Positions 8,346-17,800 of a stretch of 64,000 nt of DNA are shown here, in pieces (position 1 is the first letter of the stretch; the number at the start of each line of letters is the position of its first letter). Where the stretch lies: NCBI RefSeq assembly GCF_003555545.1, contig NZ_CP032157.1, positions 3,662,546 to 3,726,545 on the forward strand. The letters are read 5' to 3'. Under the pieces are notes generated by a model. It was not told the origin of the DNA, ran no database searches, and saw only the letters and a list, made by a program, of their open reading frames with translations. Both the position numbers and the translations under genes were made by a program. This stretch comes from Paraflavitalea soli (GTDB lineage Bacteria > Bacteroidota > Bacteroidia > Chitinophagales > Chitinophagaceae).

Positions 8346-8954
8346 ATGAAAAAGCTTGCGGCAAGCCTGTTGCTACCGGTCATAGCATTGCTGGCTTTCT
8401 CAGTTTACAATGACCCGCTTCCTATTGGCGCTCCACTCCCCAAGGCAGAAAATAAACTGAAAGATATATCCGGAAAAGAGATCACCTTAAAAAGTGCAGC
8501 TAAGGAGAATGGATTATTGGTCATGTTTAGTTGTAATACCTGCCCCGTGGTGATCAACAATCAATCCCGTACCAATGAAATATGTAAGTACGCACAGGAC
8601 AAAAATGTAGGCGTGGTATTGCTCAATTCAAATGAAGGTAACCGTAATAGTTCAGAGTCTGTAGAGGCCATGAAATCGTATGCTGAAGGCCAGGGTTTTC
8701 AATGGTATTATGCGGAAGACAAGAACAATGAACTGGCCGACGCCTTTGGCGCTACCCGTACACCTGAGTGTTTCCTGTTTGACAAAACAGGCAAACTCGT
8801 GTACCATGGCGCCATTGACGACAATCCCAATGATGCAGATGCTGTAAGCCGCAAACACCTGAAAGAAGCCATCAATGAAGCAAGTGCCGGTAAAGAAGTG
8901 AGTGTAAAGCAATCCCGTTCGGTCGGATGTGCTATTAAAAGACTTAGATCATAA
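8346..8954 (+). CDS. Thioredoxin-fold periplasmic protein (AhpC/TSA-redoxin type)
   Basis: A 202-residue exported protein with signal peptide MKKLAASLLLPVIALLAFSV. The thioredoxin fold has the redox motif CNTCP (about 60-64), then the cis-Pro region RTPECFLFD and the edge strand KLVYHGAIDDN. These features match peroxiredoxin-like redoxins of Bacteroidota often annotated as thioredoxin family. A CxxC is present, so it may act as a thiol oxidoreductase. The last 20 residues are basic and add another Cys (VGCAIKRLRS). It is 37 bp from the YihY stop. Confidence 0.82.
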   Translation: MKKLAASLLLPVIALLAFSVYNDPLPIGAPLPKAENKLKDISGKEITLKSAAKENGLLVMFSCNTCPVVINNQSRTNEICKYAQDKNVGVVLLNSNEGNRNSSESVEAMKSYAEGQGFQWYYAEDKNNELADAFGATRTPECFLFDKTGKLVYHGAIDDNPNDADAVSRKHLKEAINEASAGKEVSVKQSRSVGCAIKRLRS

Positions 8955-8979
8955 GCACCCCGTTTTTAAAATCTTAAAG

Positions 8980-9016
8980 GGTGGGCCGTCTACTAAACAG
9001 TGGCCCACCTTTTTTA
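8980..9016 (+). terminator. Rho-independent terminator after thioredoxin-fold gene
   Basis: The stem GGTGGGCC/GGCCCACC has a 13-nt loop and is followed by TTTTTTATTTT. A second imperfect hairpin of the same family follows at 9024-9060. Together they separate the convergent genes ending at 8954 and 9064. Confidence 0.85.
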
Positions 9017-9063
9017 TTTTTCTTAAGGGTGGGTCGCCTTCCAAAGGCGGCTCACCCTTCTCC

Positions 9064-9846
9064 TTAAAACGGAGAATCTCCCTTACATCGATAACTGATA
9101 CCATCGAGCTTACCAAAGTAAAGCCCTGCAAATTGACCACCCTGGTCGCTCAAATTCATACTGGCAGGTAGCCCATTATCATGCCAGGTAGTAGCATAAC
9201 CATTATTCTCGCTATAATTCCGGTCGATGAACATCCATACCTTATTGGTGCGATGGATACACACTTTATCGTCATAGACAACGCCCGGAACAACCAGGTT
9301 GCCCTTGCTGTCATAAGAATAATAGGTATCCAGGGGCATGCCCGGCGTACTGAACCAATCCTGTGAAGTGTGCACTATACGGCCTTTCTGGTCATATTCA
9401 TACTTTACGATAGCCGCGTCCATATACCATTCAGGCTCATCATTTGTCATACCGCCAAAAAAGAAGCTGGTATCGTGGATCACTCGATCCTTTTTATCAT
9501 ATACATAGCGGTGCCAGAACTCAAATCCACCATCCTCATAGATCCCAATATAATCGGTAAGGCGACGCTTCTTATCATACCGGAAGATCGCATTGGGATG
9601 CCCTGTACCTGGCTTGGTTTGTACCATGCTAATAGGATCGCCTTTGGAATTGTAGTATATGTTCACCCCAATGGGTTCGGAAGAAAACGAATAGGTCATG
9701 GAACTTACCTGGCATTCGTTTTTAATCGCCAGTGCATCTTTGCGCAAGTTGACTTCTTCGTCAGCTTCCTGTTTATTACATCCGGTAAAAGCAATCACTG
9801 CATACCCCAGCCCGAGGAGCAGGCAACCATCGTATAATTTTTTCAT
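9064..9846 (-). CDS. YD-repeat-like lipoprotein, paralogue 1
   Basis: A 260-residue lipoprotein: signal peptide ending in the lipobox FTGCNK (Cys about 23). The rest holds spaced Tyr-Asp-rich strands resembling YD/RHS repeats (IFRYDKKRRLTDYIG, YVYDKKDRVIHD, KYEYDQKGRIVH, SYDSKGNLV). It is not an RHS toxin: it is short and has no core cage or toxin tip. It is clearly paralogous to the gene at 9955-10728 (same VSSMTYSF opening and same YRCKGDSPF-like end). Function unknown; probably periplasm- or surface-facing. Confidence 0.75.
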   Translation of the reverse strand: MKKLYDGCLLLGLGYAVIAFTGCNKQEADEEVNLRKDALAIKNECQVSSMTYSFSSEPIGVNIYYNSKGDPISMVQTKPGTGHPNAIFRYDKKRRLTDYIGIYEDGGFEFWHRYVYDKKDRVIHDTSFFFGGMTNDEPEWYMDAAIVKYEYDQKGRIVHTSQDWFSTPGMPLDTYYSYDSKGNLVVPGVVYDDKVCIHRTNKVWMFIDRNYSENNGYATTWHDNGLPASMNLSDQGGQFAGLYFGKLDGISYRCKGDSPF

Positions 9847-9954
9847 GCAATTTTAATACATCCCGAAATCAAATGTCAGGCCACGGTCAACCAAATAATT
9901 TTGCGTATCAAAATCCTCACAGCAGGGCTATCGGGGACTAAGCAGTGCAAATTA

Positions 9955-10728
9955 TTAGAAAGGTGAATCGCCTTTACATTGGTAAGCGATGTTGTCGAGG
10001 TTGCCATAATAAAATCCTGCAAAGTTGCCCCCCTCACTGTTGAGCGTCATAGCCGTGGGCAGCTTGTCATCGTTCCAGGCAGTGGCCCAGGCATTGTTGA
10101 GGCTGTAATTGCGGGTGATAAACATCCATATCCTGTGCGTACGGTTAATGCTGATCTTATTGTCGTAGACAAGGCCGGGTTTCGCCAGGTTGCCTTTGGC
10201 ATCATACGTATAAATTGTTTCGTAGGGAAATTCAGGCGTGTCTAACCATACGTGTTTCGTATAACTTACCCGGCCATATTTATCATACTCGTAGGTAGTT
10301 ACTGATTGACCATAATAATCAGCCGGGGCATCATTTACAATATTACCCAGCGTATACGTAGTATCGCGAACGATGCGCCCCTTGTTATCATAATAATACT
10401 TGTGCCAAAATTCAAAGCTACCGCCACCGGCATACACACCAATATAATCCTTCAGCCGGCGCTTATTGTCGTACCGGAATATACCATCCGGATGACCGGT
10501 TCCCGACTGTGTTTGTACAATACTTACAGGATCGCCATAGGCATTGTAATTAATCGTAACACCGATAACATTAGAGAGAAACGAATAGGTCATGGAGCTT
10601 ACACGGCATCGGTCATAAGTGGACAGCGGGTTATTTTCGATGTAATCCTCCAGTTTATTACAACCGGCAAAAGCAATCGTGGCAAAGCCGATGCACAGCA
10701 TCAGGCAATAGCGATACATTTTCTGCAT
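9955..10728 (-). CDS. YD-repeat-like lipoprotein, paralogue 2
   Basis: A 257-residue lipoprotein with lipobox FAGCNK (Cys about 22). The body aligns along its whole length with the neighbour at 9064-9846: CRVSSMTYSF, GTGHPDGIFRYDNKRRLKDY, KYYYDNKGRIVRD, YEYDKYGRVSYT and the C-terminal YQCKGDSPF. The pair looks like a tandem duplication with substantial divergence. The 108-bp gap between them shows no clear terminator. Function unknown. Confidence 0.75.
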   Translation of the reverse strand: MQKMYRYCLMLCIGFATIAFAGCNKLEDYIENNPLSTYDRCRVSSMTYSFLSNVIGVTINYNAYGDPVSIVQTQSGTGHPDGIFRYDNKRRLKDYIGVYAGGGSFEFWHKYYYDNKGRIVRDTTYTLGNIVNDAPADYYGQSVTTYEYDKYGRVSYTKHVWLDTPEFPYETIYTYDAKGNLAKPGLVYDNKISINRTHRIWMFITRNYSLNNAWATAWNDDKLPTAMTLNSEGGNFAGFYYGNLDNIAYQCKGDSPF

Positions 10729-10931
10729 AACGGAAAGTTTGGGGTTTATGAATAAAAGGTCCTTGCCATCCGGTCAGGATAGCCATAGCTTTAATGGATG
10801 CGAATGCAGGATGTTGGAAATCGGATACCAGATAGTAGCAGCGCCGTATACGGAGTAGAAATGTAAAGCTACGCCAGTAGATTGAACTCCTCTATTACAC
10901 TTTCGTGGTATTTGTGCACGTAAATATAAAA

Positions 10932-10954
10932 CCCTGATAAATAAATTATCAGGG
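10932..10954 (-). terminator. Rho-independent terminator after TlpA-like gene
   Basis: A perfect 9-bp stem CCCTGATAA/TTATCAGGG has a 5-nt loop. On the minus strand it is followed by TTTTATATTTA. It is placed 34 bp after the stop of the minus-strand gene ending at 10988. Confidence 0.85.
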
Positions 10955-10987
10955 CCAGTATTATAATAATGCGAAATGGAGTATGGA

Positions 10988-11491
10988 TTACCGGCCGTTG
11001 ACCTTCACTTCCTTCAACATGGTTTTGATCTCCGGTTCTACCTGGCGATCCGTCAAAGCGCGGTCAAAGAAGCGGCGGTAGCCCGTTTTGTTATTTACAA
11101 ATAAGGTGGCAGGGATACCACCCTCCCACTTGGGATGTATACGCGGACAGAAATAGTCCGCATTCGTTTCATCCAGCCAGTAGAAACTGGCCTGCCAGTT
11201 CTTCTTTTTAATAAAGGTTTCCAGTTTATAGGGGTAGTCTCTGGCAAAATCAAGGCTTACCAGTATCAATTCTACTTTCTGATCGGCAAACTTCGCTACC
11301 CCTTCCTGAAACCAGGGTATCTCTTCTACACAAGGTACACACCAGGTAGCCCAGAAACTGATCATCAGCGGATGATCGCTCTTCTGTATGTAAGTTTCCA
11401 GGTCGGTGATCTTCACCTTCTTCACTTGTGCAAACAGCAATGAAGTCAGCAATACGAAGCTCAAAGTCAGCAAAATTCGTTTCATAGACAT
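10988..11491 (-). CDS. TlpA-like thiol-disulfide oxidoreductase
   Basis: Exported thioredoxin-fold protein of about 167 residues. The signal peptide is MKRILLTLSFVLLTSLLFAQ, the active site is WATWCVPC, and the cis-Pro region is GGIPATLFV. Such proteins reduce or isomerise disulfides in the periplasm. Met codons at 11491 and 11485 both fit; the longer reading starting at 11521 would place extra residues before the signal peptide and is less likely. A heptad-repeat gap separates it from the ankyrin gene. A terminator follows. Confidence 0.85.
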   Translation of the reverse strand: MSMKRILLTLSFVLLTSLLFAQVKKVKITDLETYIQKSDHPLMISFWATWCVPCVEEIPWFQEGVAKFADQKVELILVSLDFARDYPYKLETFIKKKNWQASFYWLDETNADYFCPRIHPKWEGGIPATLFVNNKTGYRRFFDRALTDRQVEPEIKTMLKEVKVNGR

Positions 11492-11529
11492 ATTCAAAAG
11501 TAAGATCAAACTATAATTCAAAAGACCGC

Positions 11530-11565
11530 TATTCTAAATGCTGGATTCTATATGCTGGATTCTCT
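11530..11565 (-). repeat. Heptad-period repeat, ATTCTNN/ATGCTGG type
   Basis: Alternating 7-bp units attctaa, atgctgg, attctat, atgctgg, attctct. It occupies most of the gap between the ankyrin gene and the TlpA-like gene. Confidence 0.65.
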
Positions 11566-11567
11566 TC

Positions 11568-12905
11568 TTATCCATTTAATATTTTAGTCTTTTCCTGGTC
11601 AAACTCAGCTTGTGTGAGTACCCCTGCATCCAGCAATTCTTTCAGATCAAGCAAGGCCCGCTTTTTATCAACAACAGGCGGGGGTGGTGCATCCTGTTTC
11701 TTTTCAGCAACAGGCTGCACCGTGGTGCCCCTGGGGCTCATTTGCAAAATGAACTGGGTGATCTCATTAAAACCCCTGATATTGGAATAATCGACAGCCT
11801 TCTGCTCTTTTACGTTTACCAGCGTGGGATCTGCTCCTTGTTCCAACAGGTATTTCACCGCATCCTTTTTACCATTTGCTGCCGCATAATGCAAGGGCGT
11901 ATTTCCCGATTCATCCTGTATATTTACCCGGGCGCCGCGTTCTACCAACAATTTCATCATACTCAGATTGCCTTTCTTCGCAGCTATGTGCAATAAACTT
12001 TCGCCACCGTACGAATAACTGCTGTTTAAACTGAAACTGCTTTCTATGGCAATATTGTTGGCAGTTTCCACCCAGTTCATATAGGCGTTCATGGATTCAT
12101 CGTTACCACTCACCGGTTTGCTGTAATTCGCATCCAGTCCGTTGTCCAGGAACAGGGTGACAATTTCCTTTTGATTATGACCGCAGGCATACCATATCGG
12201 AGAAACACCTTCACGCGAAGCAACAGTAACATCTGCCCCCTTGCCTACCAATAATTTTACCAGGGCATTATTGTTGTCATAGCAAGCCAGTAACAGTGCG
12301 TTCTCTCCCTGTTGGTTAAAGTGGTTGATCGAGGCTCCATTATTCAGCAATAGTTCCACCATGGGCAACTGCTTATTGCGAACGGCCGATAGCAAGGCTG
12401 TATTGCCCAGCTTATCATTGGCATTAACATTCGCCTGTTTATCCAACAGCAATTGCACTATATCCATATTCCTGTGAGCCACGGCTATCTGCAAGGGAGT
12501 TGCCGCTTCGTTGTTAGCGGCGTCTGCAGGCTCCCCCCTATCCAACAACTTCCGGGCAATCTCCAATTGACCATTCTGCGCAACCACGTGCAGCAGGCTA
12601 TTCCCCTTGAAGTCATTGATATTTGTACGTGCACCTTGTTCCAGCAGGTATAAAGCCGTTTGTTTCTGCTTTTGCAAACAGGCAAAATACAAGGGCGTTT
12701 CCCCTTCGTGATCTTCGTAATCCAGTTCAGCTCCATCAGCCACCAACAACTTCACAATGTCCAGGTACCCACGATGGGCTGCGTAGTGCAAAGCAGTACG
12801 GCCTTTCTCATCCGTATATTTTACATCTACTTCCTTATTCGCAATTAATATCTCTGCAATTTTCCGTTTGCCGCTTTCGCAGGCGATGATGAATGACATC
12901 GACAT
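11568..12905 (-). CDS. Ankyrin-repeat protein with C-terminal SHOCT-like domain
   Basis: A 445-residue protein without signal peptide. Residues about 1-260 and 305-385 contain ten or so ankyrin repeats (for example GRTALHYAAHRGYLDIVKLL, NTPLHYAAANGKKDAVKYLL). A less regular segment lies between them (about 265-300). A Pro/Lys linker (about 395-410) leads to a C-terminal motif KRALLDLKELLDAGVLTQAE that resembles SHOCT domains. Ankyrin repeats bind proteins, and SHOCT-like ends are usually found in membrane- or DNA-associated proteins. The 10-bp gap to the second ankyrin gene (12916) suggests one transcript. Confidence 0.82.
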   Translation of the reverse strand: MSMSFIIACESGKRKIAEILIANKEVDVKYTDEKGRTALHYAAHRGYLDIVKLLVADGAELDYEDHEGETPLYFACLQKQKQTALYLLEQGARTNINDFKGNSLLHVVAQNGQLEIARKLLDRGEPADAANNEAATPLQIAVAHRNMDIVQLLLDKQANVNANDKLGNTALLSAVRNKQLPMVELLLNNGASINHFNQQGENALLLACYDNNNALVKLLVGKGADVTVASREGVSPIWYACGHNQKEIVTLFLDNGLDANYSKPVSGNDESMNAYMNWVETANNIAIESSFSLNSSYSYGGESLLHIAAKKGNLSMMKLLVERGARVNIQDESGNTPLHYAAANGKKDAVKYLLEQGADPTLVNVKEQKAVDYSNIRGFNEITQFILQMSPRGTTVQPVAEKKQDAPPPPVVDKKRALLDLKELLDAGVLTQAEFDQEKTKILNG

Positions 12906-12915
12906 ATTGAGCTGT

Positions 12916-14106
12916 TTATTGCTTTTTGGCGGACAATAAGAGTTCCACGATCTTTCCTTTCAGGTTATCGGTTGAAGCAAGCATCATGGCTGTTTGTTCA
13001 TTGTTGTTGGTGATCGAAACATCAGCGCCTGCTTCCAGTAATAGCTTTACTTTCCTGTACATTTCCTTTGCTGCCTCATGCGAGTAATTACAGTCAATGC
13101 GGCAGATCATGTGCAATAAGGTATTGCCTTCATTGTCCTGTGTATTTACATCGCGCCCGGTCTTGTTCAACACCGCTTGCAACACCGCCACAGGTTTCTC
13201 CGCCATCCAGGCCCATCCCGTCTTGGGCTTACTGTAATAATCAGCCGCTTCGTCCAGGTTGGCCCCTTCATCGATCATCCGTGCCAGCATAGCGATTTGC
13301 TTTTCGCTGCTTTGCATGCAACTTAGGAAGGCGCTTAAAAGCGTTTCCCGCGCATTATTCACCAGGGAGAAATTGGGCGGCTCTATCGCAGCCATCTTGT
13401 TGTAAAACTCTTCTCCCCCACCCGTATGACTAATAGCATAGTAATAGGGCGTATTGCCTTTCCAATCCTGTTCATTGGGCCTGGCGCCTGCATCGAGCAA
13501 TAGCTGTACCAATTCGATCTTATGGCGTTCCACCGCCAGGTGCAAGGCATTTTTCTTCTCCACATTCACTTCTGCCGGATCAACTCCTGCCGAGAGAAAA
13601 ATATGGAGGTAGGCCAACTGGTCTTCCTGGGGCATCATCGTGAGGTTGACCGTTTGTGCAACCAGGTTATTCTCGGCCAGGTTTTTCCATTGGGCATCAC
13701 AGCCTGCATTGATCAGGGCTTGTATGATACCCGGCTTCACTTTCTCGTTGACCGCATAACCCAATAAAGTTTGACCCGTCACCTCCTCGTTGATATTGGT
13801 GAACCTGCCCACCAGCTTTTCCAATTCCTTCAAAGAATCTTCCGCAACCGGTATCCTTTTGATCACCGTTTCCAATACACTGTCCTTGAATGTATCGTAT
13901 TCATACAGGTCCGTAGGTATTTCTTTCCGGTCGATCAGCAAATGTAACAGGTCAAAGCGCTTTTGTTCCACCATCTTTTCGTAGAGTGCCCGAACTGCAT
14001 AGTAGTTGGCAGATTCTGGTATCTTTTCGCCGTTGGCGATCATTTGAAAAACATCTGCAAACTGGTACTTGGCAATTGCTTGTACAATATCTTTTTCCTG
14101 TTCCAT
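12916..14106 (-). CDS. Ankyrin-repeat protein
   Basis: A 396-residue cytoplasmic protein (no signal peptide). Ankyrin units are visible at about 105-140 (GQTLLGYAVNEKVKPGIIQAL), 185-235 (KNALHLAVERHKIELVQLLL, then GNTPYYYAISHT) and 325-395 (GNTLLHMI, NEQTAMMLASTDNLKGKIVELLL). The N-terminal 100 residues look like diverged units. It precedes the ankyrin-SHOCT gene on the same strand with a 10-bp gap. A joint role is likely but the target is unknown. Confidence 0.8.
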   Translation of the reverse strand: MEQEKDIVQAIAKYQFADVFQMIANGEKIPESANYYAVRALYEKMVEQKRFDLLHLLIDRKEIPTDLYEYDTFKDSVLETVIKRIPVAEDSLKELEKLVGRFTNINEEVTGQTLLGYAVNEKVKPGIIQALINAGCDAQWKNLAENNLVAQTVNLTMMPQEDQLAYLHIFLSAGVDPAEVNVEKKNALHLAVERHKIELVQLLLDAGARPNEQDWKGNTPYYYAISHTGGGEEFYNKMAAIEPPNFSLVNNARETLLSAFLSCMQSSEKQIAMLARMIDEGANLDEAADYYSKPKTGWAWMAEKPVAVLQAVLNKTGRDVNTQDNEGNTLLHMICRIDCNYSHEAAKEMYRKVKLLLEAGADVSITNNNEQTAMMLASTDNLKGKIVELLLSAKKQ

Positions 14107-14134
14107 ATATCCGTTTTCTTCAAATATTTTATTT

Positions 14135-14201
14135 GCTGTATTCCGGCTCCTGTATTCTATATTCTGTATTCTATATTCTGTATTCTGTATTCTGTATTCT
14201 T
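14135..14201 (-). repeat. Heptanucleotide tandem repeat, GTATTCT (AGAATAC) type
   Basis: About eight 7-bp units alternating attctgt and attctat. The tract fills the gap between the ankyrin gene start (14106) and the trmH stop (14200), just touching the trmH end. It is the longest tract of this type in the window. Confidence 0.85.
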
Positions 14202-14799
14202 AAATCTCCTTCTCCTCTCCGTAGAAGCCCCACTCATCCAATAGTGTGCCTAATTGCTCTCCCGCCAACTTCCGCTGTTCATAGTGCCCGGCATTCTTTT
14301 TCTGCCGGTAAGCTTCGTACAAGGTTACCGCACAAGCTACCGATATATTTAACGATTGAATAATACCCTGCTGCGGGATAATAAAATTGCCATCCGCCAT
14401 GGCCCTGATCTCATCCGTTACCCCCGAATGTTCGTTGCCAAATACCAGGGCAATAGAACCGGTAAAATCGATGCTGTACAGATCAACCGCATCACTGCTG
14501 AGGTGGGTCGTCAAAATACGGCTATAGGAAGCCCGGATCTTTTGAAAGCATTCTTCTGCATCCGTATACTGGTGGATGGTGAGCCATTTGGCGGCACTGC
14601 TGCTGCTCCTGGCCCCCCATTTCTTGTGTTTGGGTATCCGGGTATTGAGGACAAAGATCTCTTGTATGCCAATGGCATCGCAGGTACGCATCACGGCTGA
14701 GATATTATGCGGATCAAATACATTTTCTAGGACAATCGTAAGGTCATTTTGGCGTTTATTGAGTACAGATAACAACTTTTCCCGTCTTTCTGGCGTCAT
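14200..14799 (-). CDS. trmH: TrmH-family tRNA/rRNA 2'-O-methyltransferase
   Basis: SPOUT-class methyltransferase, probably for 2'-O-methylation of G18 in tRNA. It has 199 residues. The three family motifs are visible: VLENVFDPHNISAVMRTCDA (about 18-38), IALVFGNEHSGV (about 120-131) and IPQQGIIQSLNISVACAVTL (about 142-161). The start at 14799 (MTPERREKLLSVLNKR) matches the family; the longer open frame upstream is antisense to the AsmA gene and was dropped. The exact modified nucleoside is inferred from similarity. Confidence 0.88.
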   Translation of the reverse strand: MTPERREKLLSVLNKRQNDLTIVLENVFDPHNISAVMRTCDAIGIQEIFVLNTRIPKHKKWGARSSSSAAKWLTIHQYTDAEECFQKIRASYSRILTTHLSSDAVDLYSIDFTGSIALVFGNEHSGVTDEIRAMADGNFIIPQQGIIQSLNISVACAVTLYEAYRQKKNAGHYEQRKLAGEQLGTLLDEWGFYGEEKEI

Positions 14800-14834
14800 A
14801 TTTGTAAAGTATTGAATGCTAAAGTACAATAAAC

Positions 14835-14842
14835 TATTTTTG
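14835..14842 (+). promoter_or_regulatory. -7 promoter element for the AsmA gene
   Basis: TATTTTTG fits TAnnTTTG and lies 33 bp before the AsmA ATG, in the 76-bp divergent gap shared with trmH. Confidence 0.5.
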
Positions 14843-14875
14843 CAACCTGTAAACCACCGCAAACCCTGATTACCT

Positions 14876-17800
14876 ATGCTTAAGAAAATTTTGAAGGTCA
14901 CCGGTATTACCCTCCTTGTACTGATCGTAATACTCTTTACCGCCCCTTTCATCTTCAAAGGCAAGATCCTGAAGATCGCTAAAGAACAAATCAATAAAAA
15001 TATCAATGCGAAGGCCGAGTTCAAAGACCTGAGCCTGTCTTTCTTCCGCCGGTTCCCCCGGGTATCCGTGGCACTGGAAGAGCTGCAGGTGACCGGCCTG
15101 GGCGAATTTGCCAAAGACACCCTCATCAGCGCCAAAGAAATTGATGTGGCCGTAAACCTTTTCAGCGTTTTGAGCGCCAAAGACATGAAGGTCTATTCCA
15201 TCACTGTCGACGAGCCGCGCATTCATGCCCTGGTGACCAAGGAAGGCAAGGCCAATTGGGATATCGCCAAACCCGATACCTCTACTGCGGCTACGCCCGA
15301 AGAGGCAGCCAGTCCTTTCAAATTGAACCTGCAAAAATATGCCATTAAGAACGGCTATATCTACTACGATGATGCCAGTGCCGGTATGAGCAGTGAGATC
15401 GTGAACCTCAACCACGAAGGCAGCGGCGACTTTACCGCCGACCTGTTTACCCTGCAAACAAATACCACCGCCGATGCCATCACGTTCAGCTATGGCGGCA
15501 TCCCCTACCTGTCCAAAACAAAGACATCCATTGATGCCGATTTCGAGATCGACAACAAGGCCAGCAAGTATAGTTTCAAGACCGATGAGATAGCCGTCAA
15601 CGACCTCAAGATCAGCACAGCGGGTTTCTTCCAGTTGGTGAACGACAGCACCTACAACATGGATATTACTTTCAAAGCGCCCTCTACGGACTTTAAAAGC
15701 ATCCTGTCGCTGGTGCCGGCCGTATACGCACAGGATTTCTCAAAGATCAAGACCAGTGGAAAGACCCTGTTCGACGGATTTGTGAAAGGCACTTTCAGCC
15801 CCACACAGATGCCTGCCTACAAGATCAACCTGGGCATACAGGATGGCTTTTTCCAGTACCCCGATCTTCCCCAGCCGGTTAAGAACATCAATCTCGATCT
15901 GAAGGTGGACAATCCCGATGGTGTAACCGACAATACCGTGGTCAACATTCCCAAGGCGCATATTGAATTTGGCAATGATCCATTTGATTTCCACCTGTTG
16001 CTCAAAAAGCCCATGACCGATCAGTATATCGATGCAGCTGCCAAAGGCAAGCTCAACCTGGCCAGCATTACCCAGTTTGTCAAATTGCCCGATACCAAAC
16101 TGAGCGGCCAGGTAAGTGCCGATGTACAGGCCAAGGGCAATGTGGCCGTGATCAGTCAGCAAAAACCCGGCGAGTTCAGCGCCAAAGGTTTTGTAGAGAT
16201 CGCCAACCTGTTCTATTCTTCCAAAGACTTCCCACAACCTATTCAGAATACCAGCGCCCGCATCAATATCGACAATCCCGATGGCGTGCCAGACCATACT
16301 ACCGTCCAAATTCCGGCCGCACACGTGGAAGTAGGCAAGGACGCAGCCGACATTACGTTGCTGCTTAAAACACCCGCTTCTGACCCTTATTTCGATGGTA
16401 CCGTGAAAGGTTCCCTCAACCTGGCCAATATTGCCCAGTTCTATACTTTTGAGCCCGGCACTTCCCTGGCAGGATTGCTCAATGCCGATGTAGCATTCAA
16501 AGGCAAGAAATCCTATATTGACAAGAGCCAGTACGAAGCCTTCCAGACAAGCGGTGTGATCAAGGCTTCCAATGTATCGTATAAATCCAAAGACTATCCC
16601 GATGGTGTTAACATCAGCAATACCGGCCTGACCTTTACACCAAAGAATGTGACACTGAATAACCTGGCGGGTAAGTTTATGGAAACGAACTTCAATGCCA
16701 ATGGCAGTTTCGACAACCTCATAGGTTATGCTATGAAGGATGAGCCACTTACGGGCACCCTCAATGTGTCGGCCGATAAGGTAGACCTCAACAAACTGAT
16801 GGGCGCTACCAGCGACGCTCCTGATACTGCTACAGCAGCTGCCACTACAGCCCCATTTGCTGTTCCCAAAAATATTCAGCTTACCCTCAATACCAAGGTA
16901 GACCAGGTAAAGTATGACAAAGTAGATTACAACAATATCAATGGTACCCTGGTACTGAAAGATGAGACCGTAGCCCTGAAGGATGTGAAGATGAATGCAC
17001 TCGATGGCACCATTGGGCTTAATGGCTCCTACTCTACCAAAGTAAGTAAAACCAAACCCGATATTACCCTGGCCTATGATGTGCAGAACCTGGATGTACA
17101 GAAAACATTCAATGCTTTCAATACCGTACAGAAGCTGATGCCCATTGGTAAATTCATTGCCGGCAAGCTCACTTCCAAAATGACGATGAAGGGTAAACTG
17201 GGTGAAGACATGATGCCTGATTTGACCACCCTTACCGGTGATGGCACCCTGTTTTTGCTGGAAGGTTTCCTGGCCAAGTTCCAGCCGTTGGAAAAGCTGG
17301 CCTCTACCCTCAACATCAGCGAACTCCAGTCATTCTCTGTGAAAGACATCAAGAACTATTTTGAATTTGCGAATGGCAAAGTGCTTGTCAAACCATTTAC
17401 CGTAAAGGTGAAGGATATGGATATGGAAGTGGGCGGTATGCACGGGCTGGACCAATCCCTGGATTATGTGTTGAACCTGAAAGTACCCCGCGCCAAGCTG
17501 GGTGAAAAAGCCAACTCCTTTGTCAACAACCTCGCAGCCCAGGCCAATAGCAAGGGCGTGCCTGTGAAGTTGAGTGACGTCGTAAACCTGAAAGTGAATC
17601 TGGGCGGCAGCATCACCAGCCCAACCATCAAAACCGACCTGAAGGATGCCGGCAGCAGTCTGGCCCAGGATATGAAGGCCCAGGCCAACCAGTTTGTAGA
17701 AGCCAAGAAAGCCGCAGCCGACAGTGCCGTAGCCGCTGCCAAGCAGGCTACCAAGGACTCTATCGCTTCTGCGAAGAACCAGGTGGTAAAGGGCCTTAAA

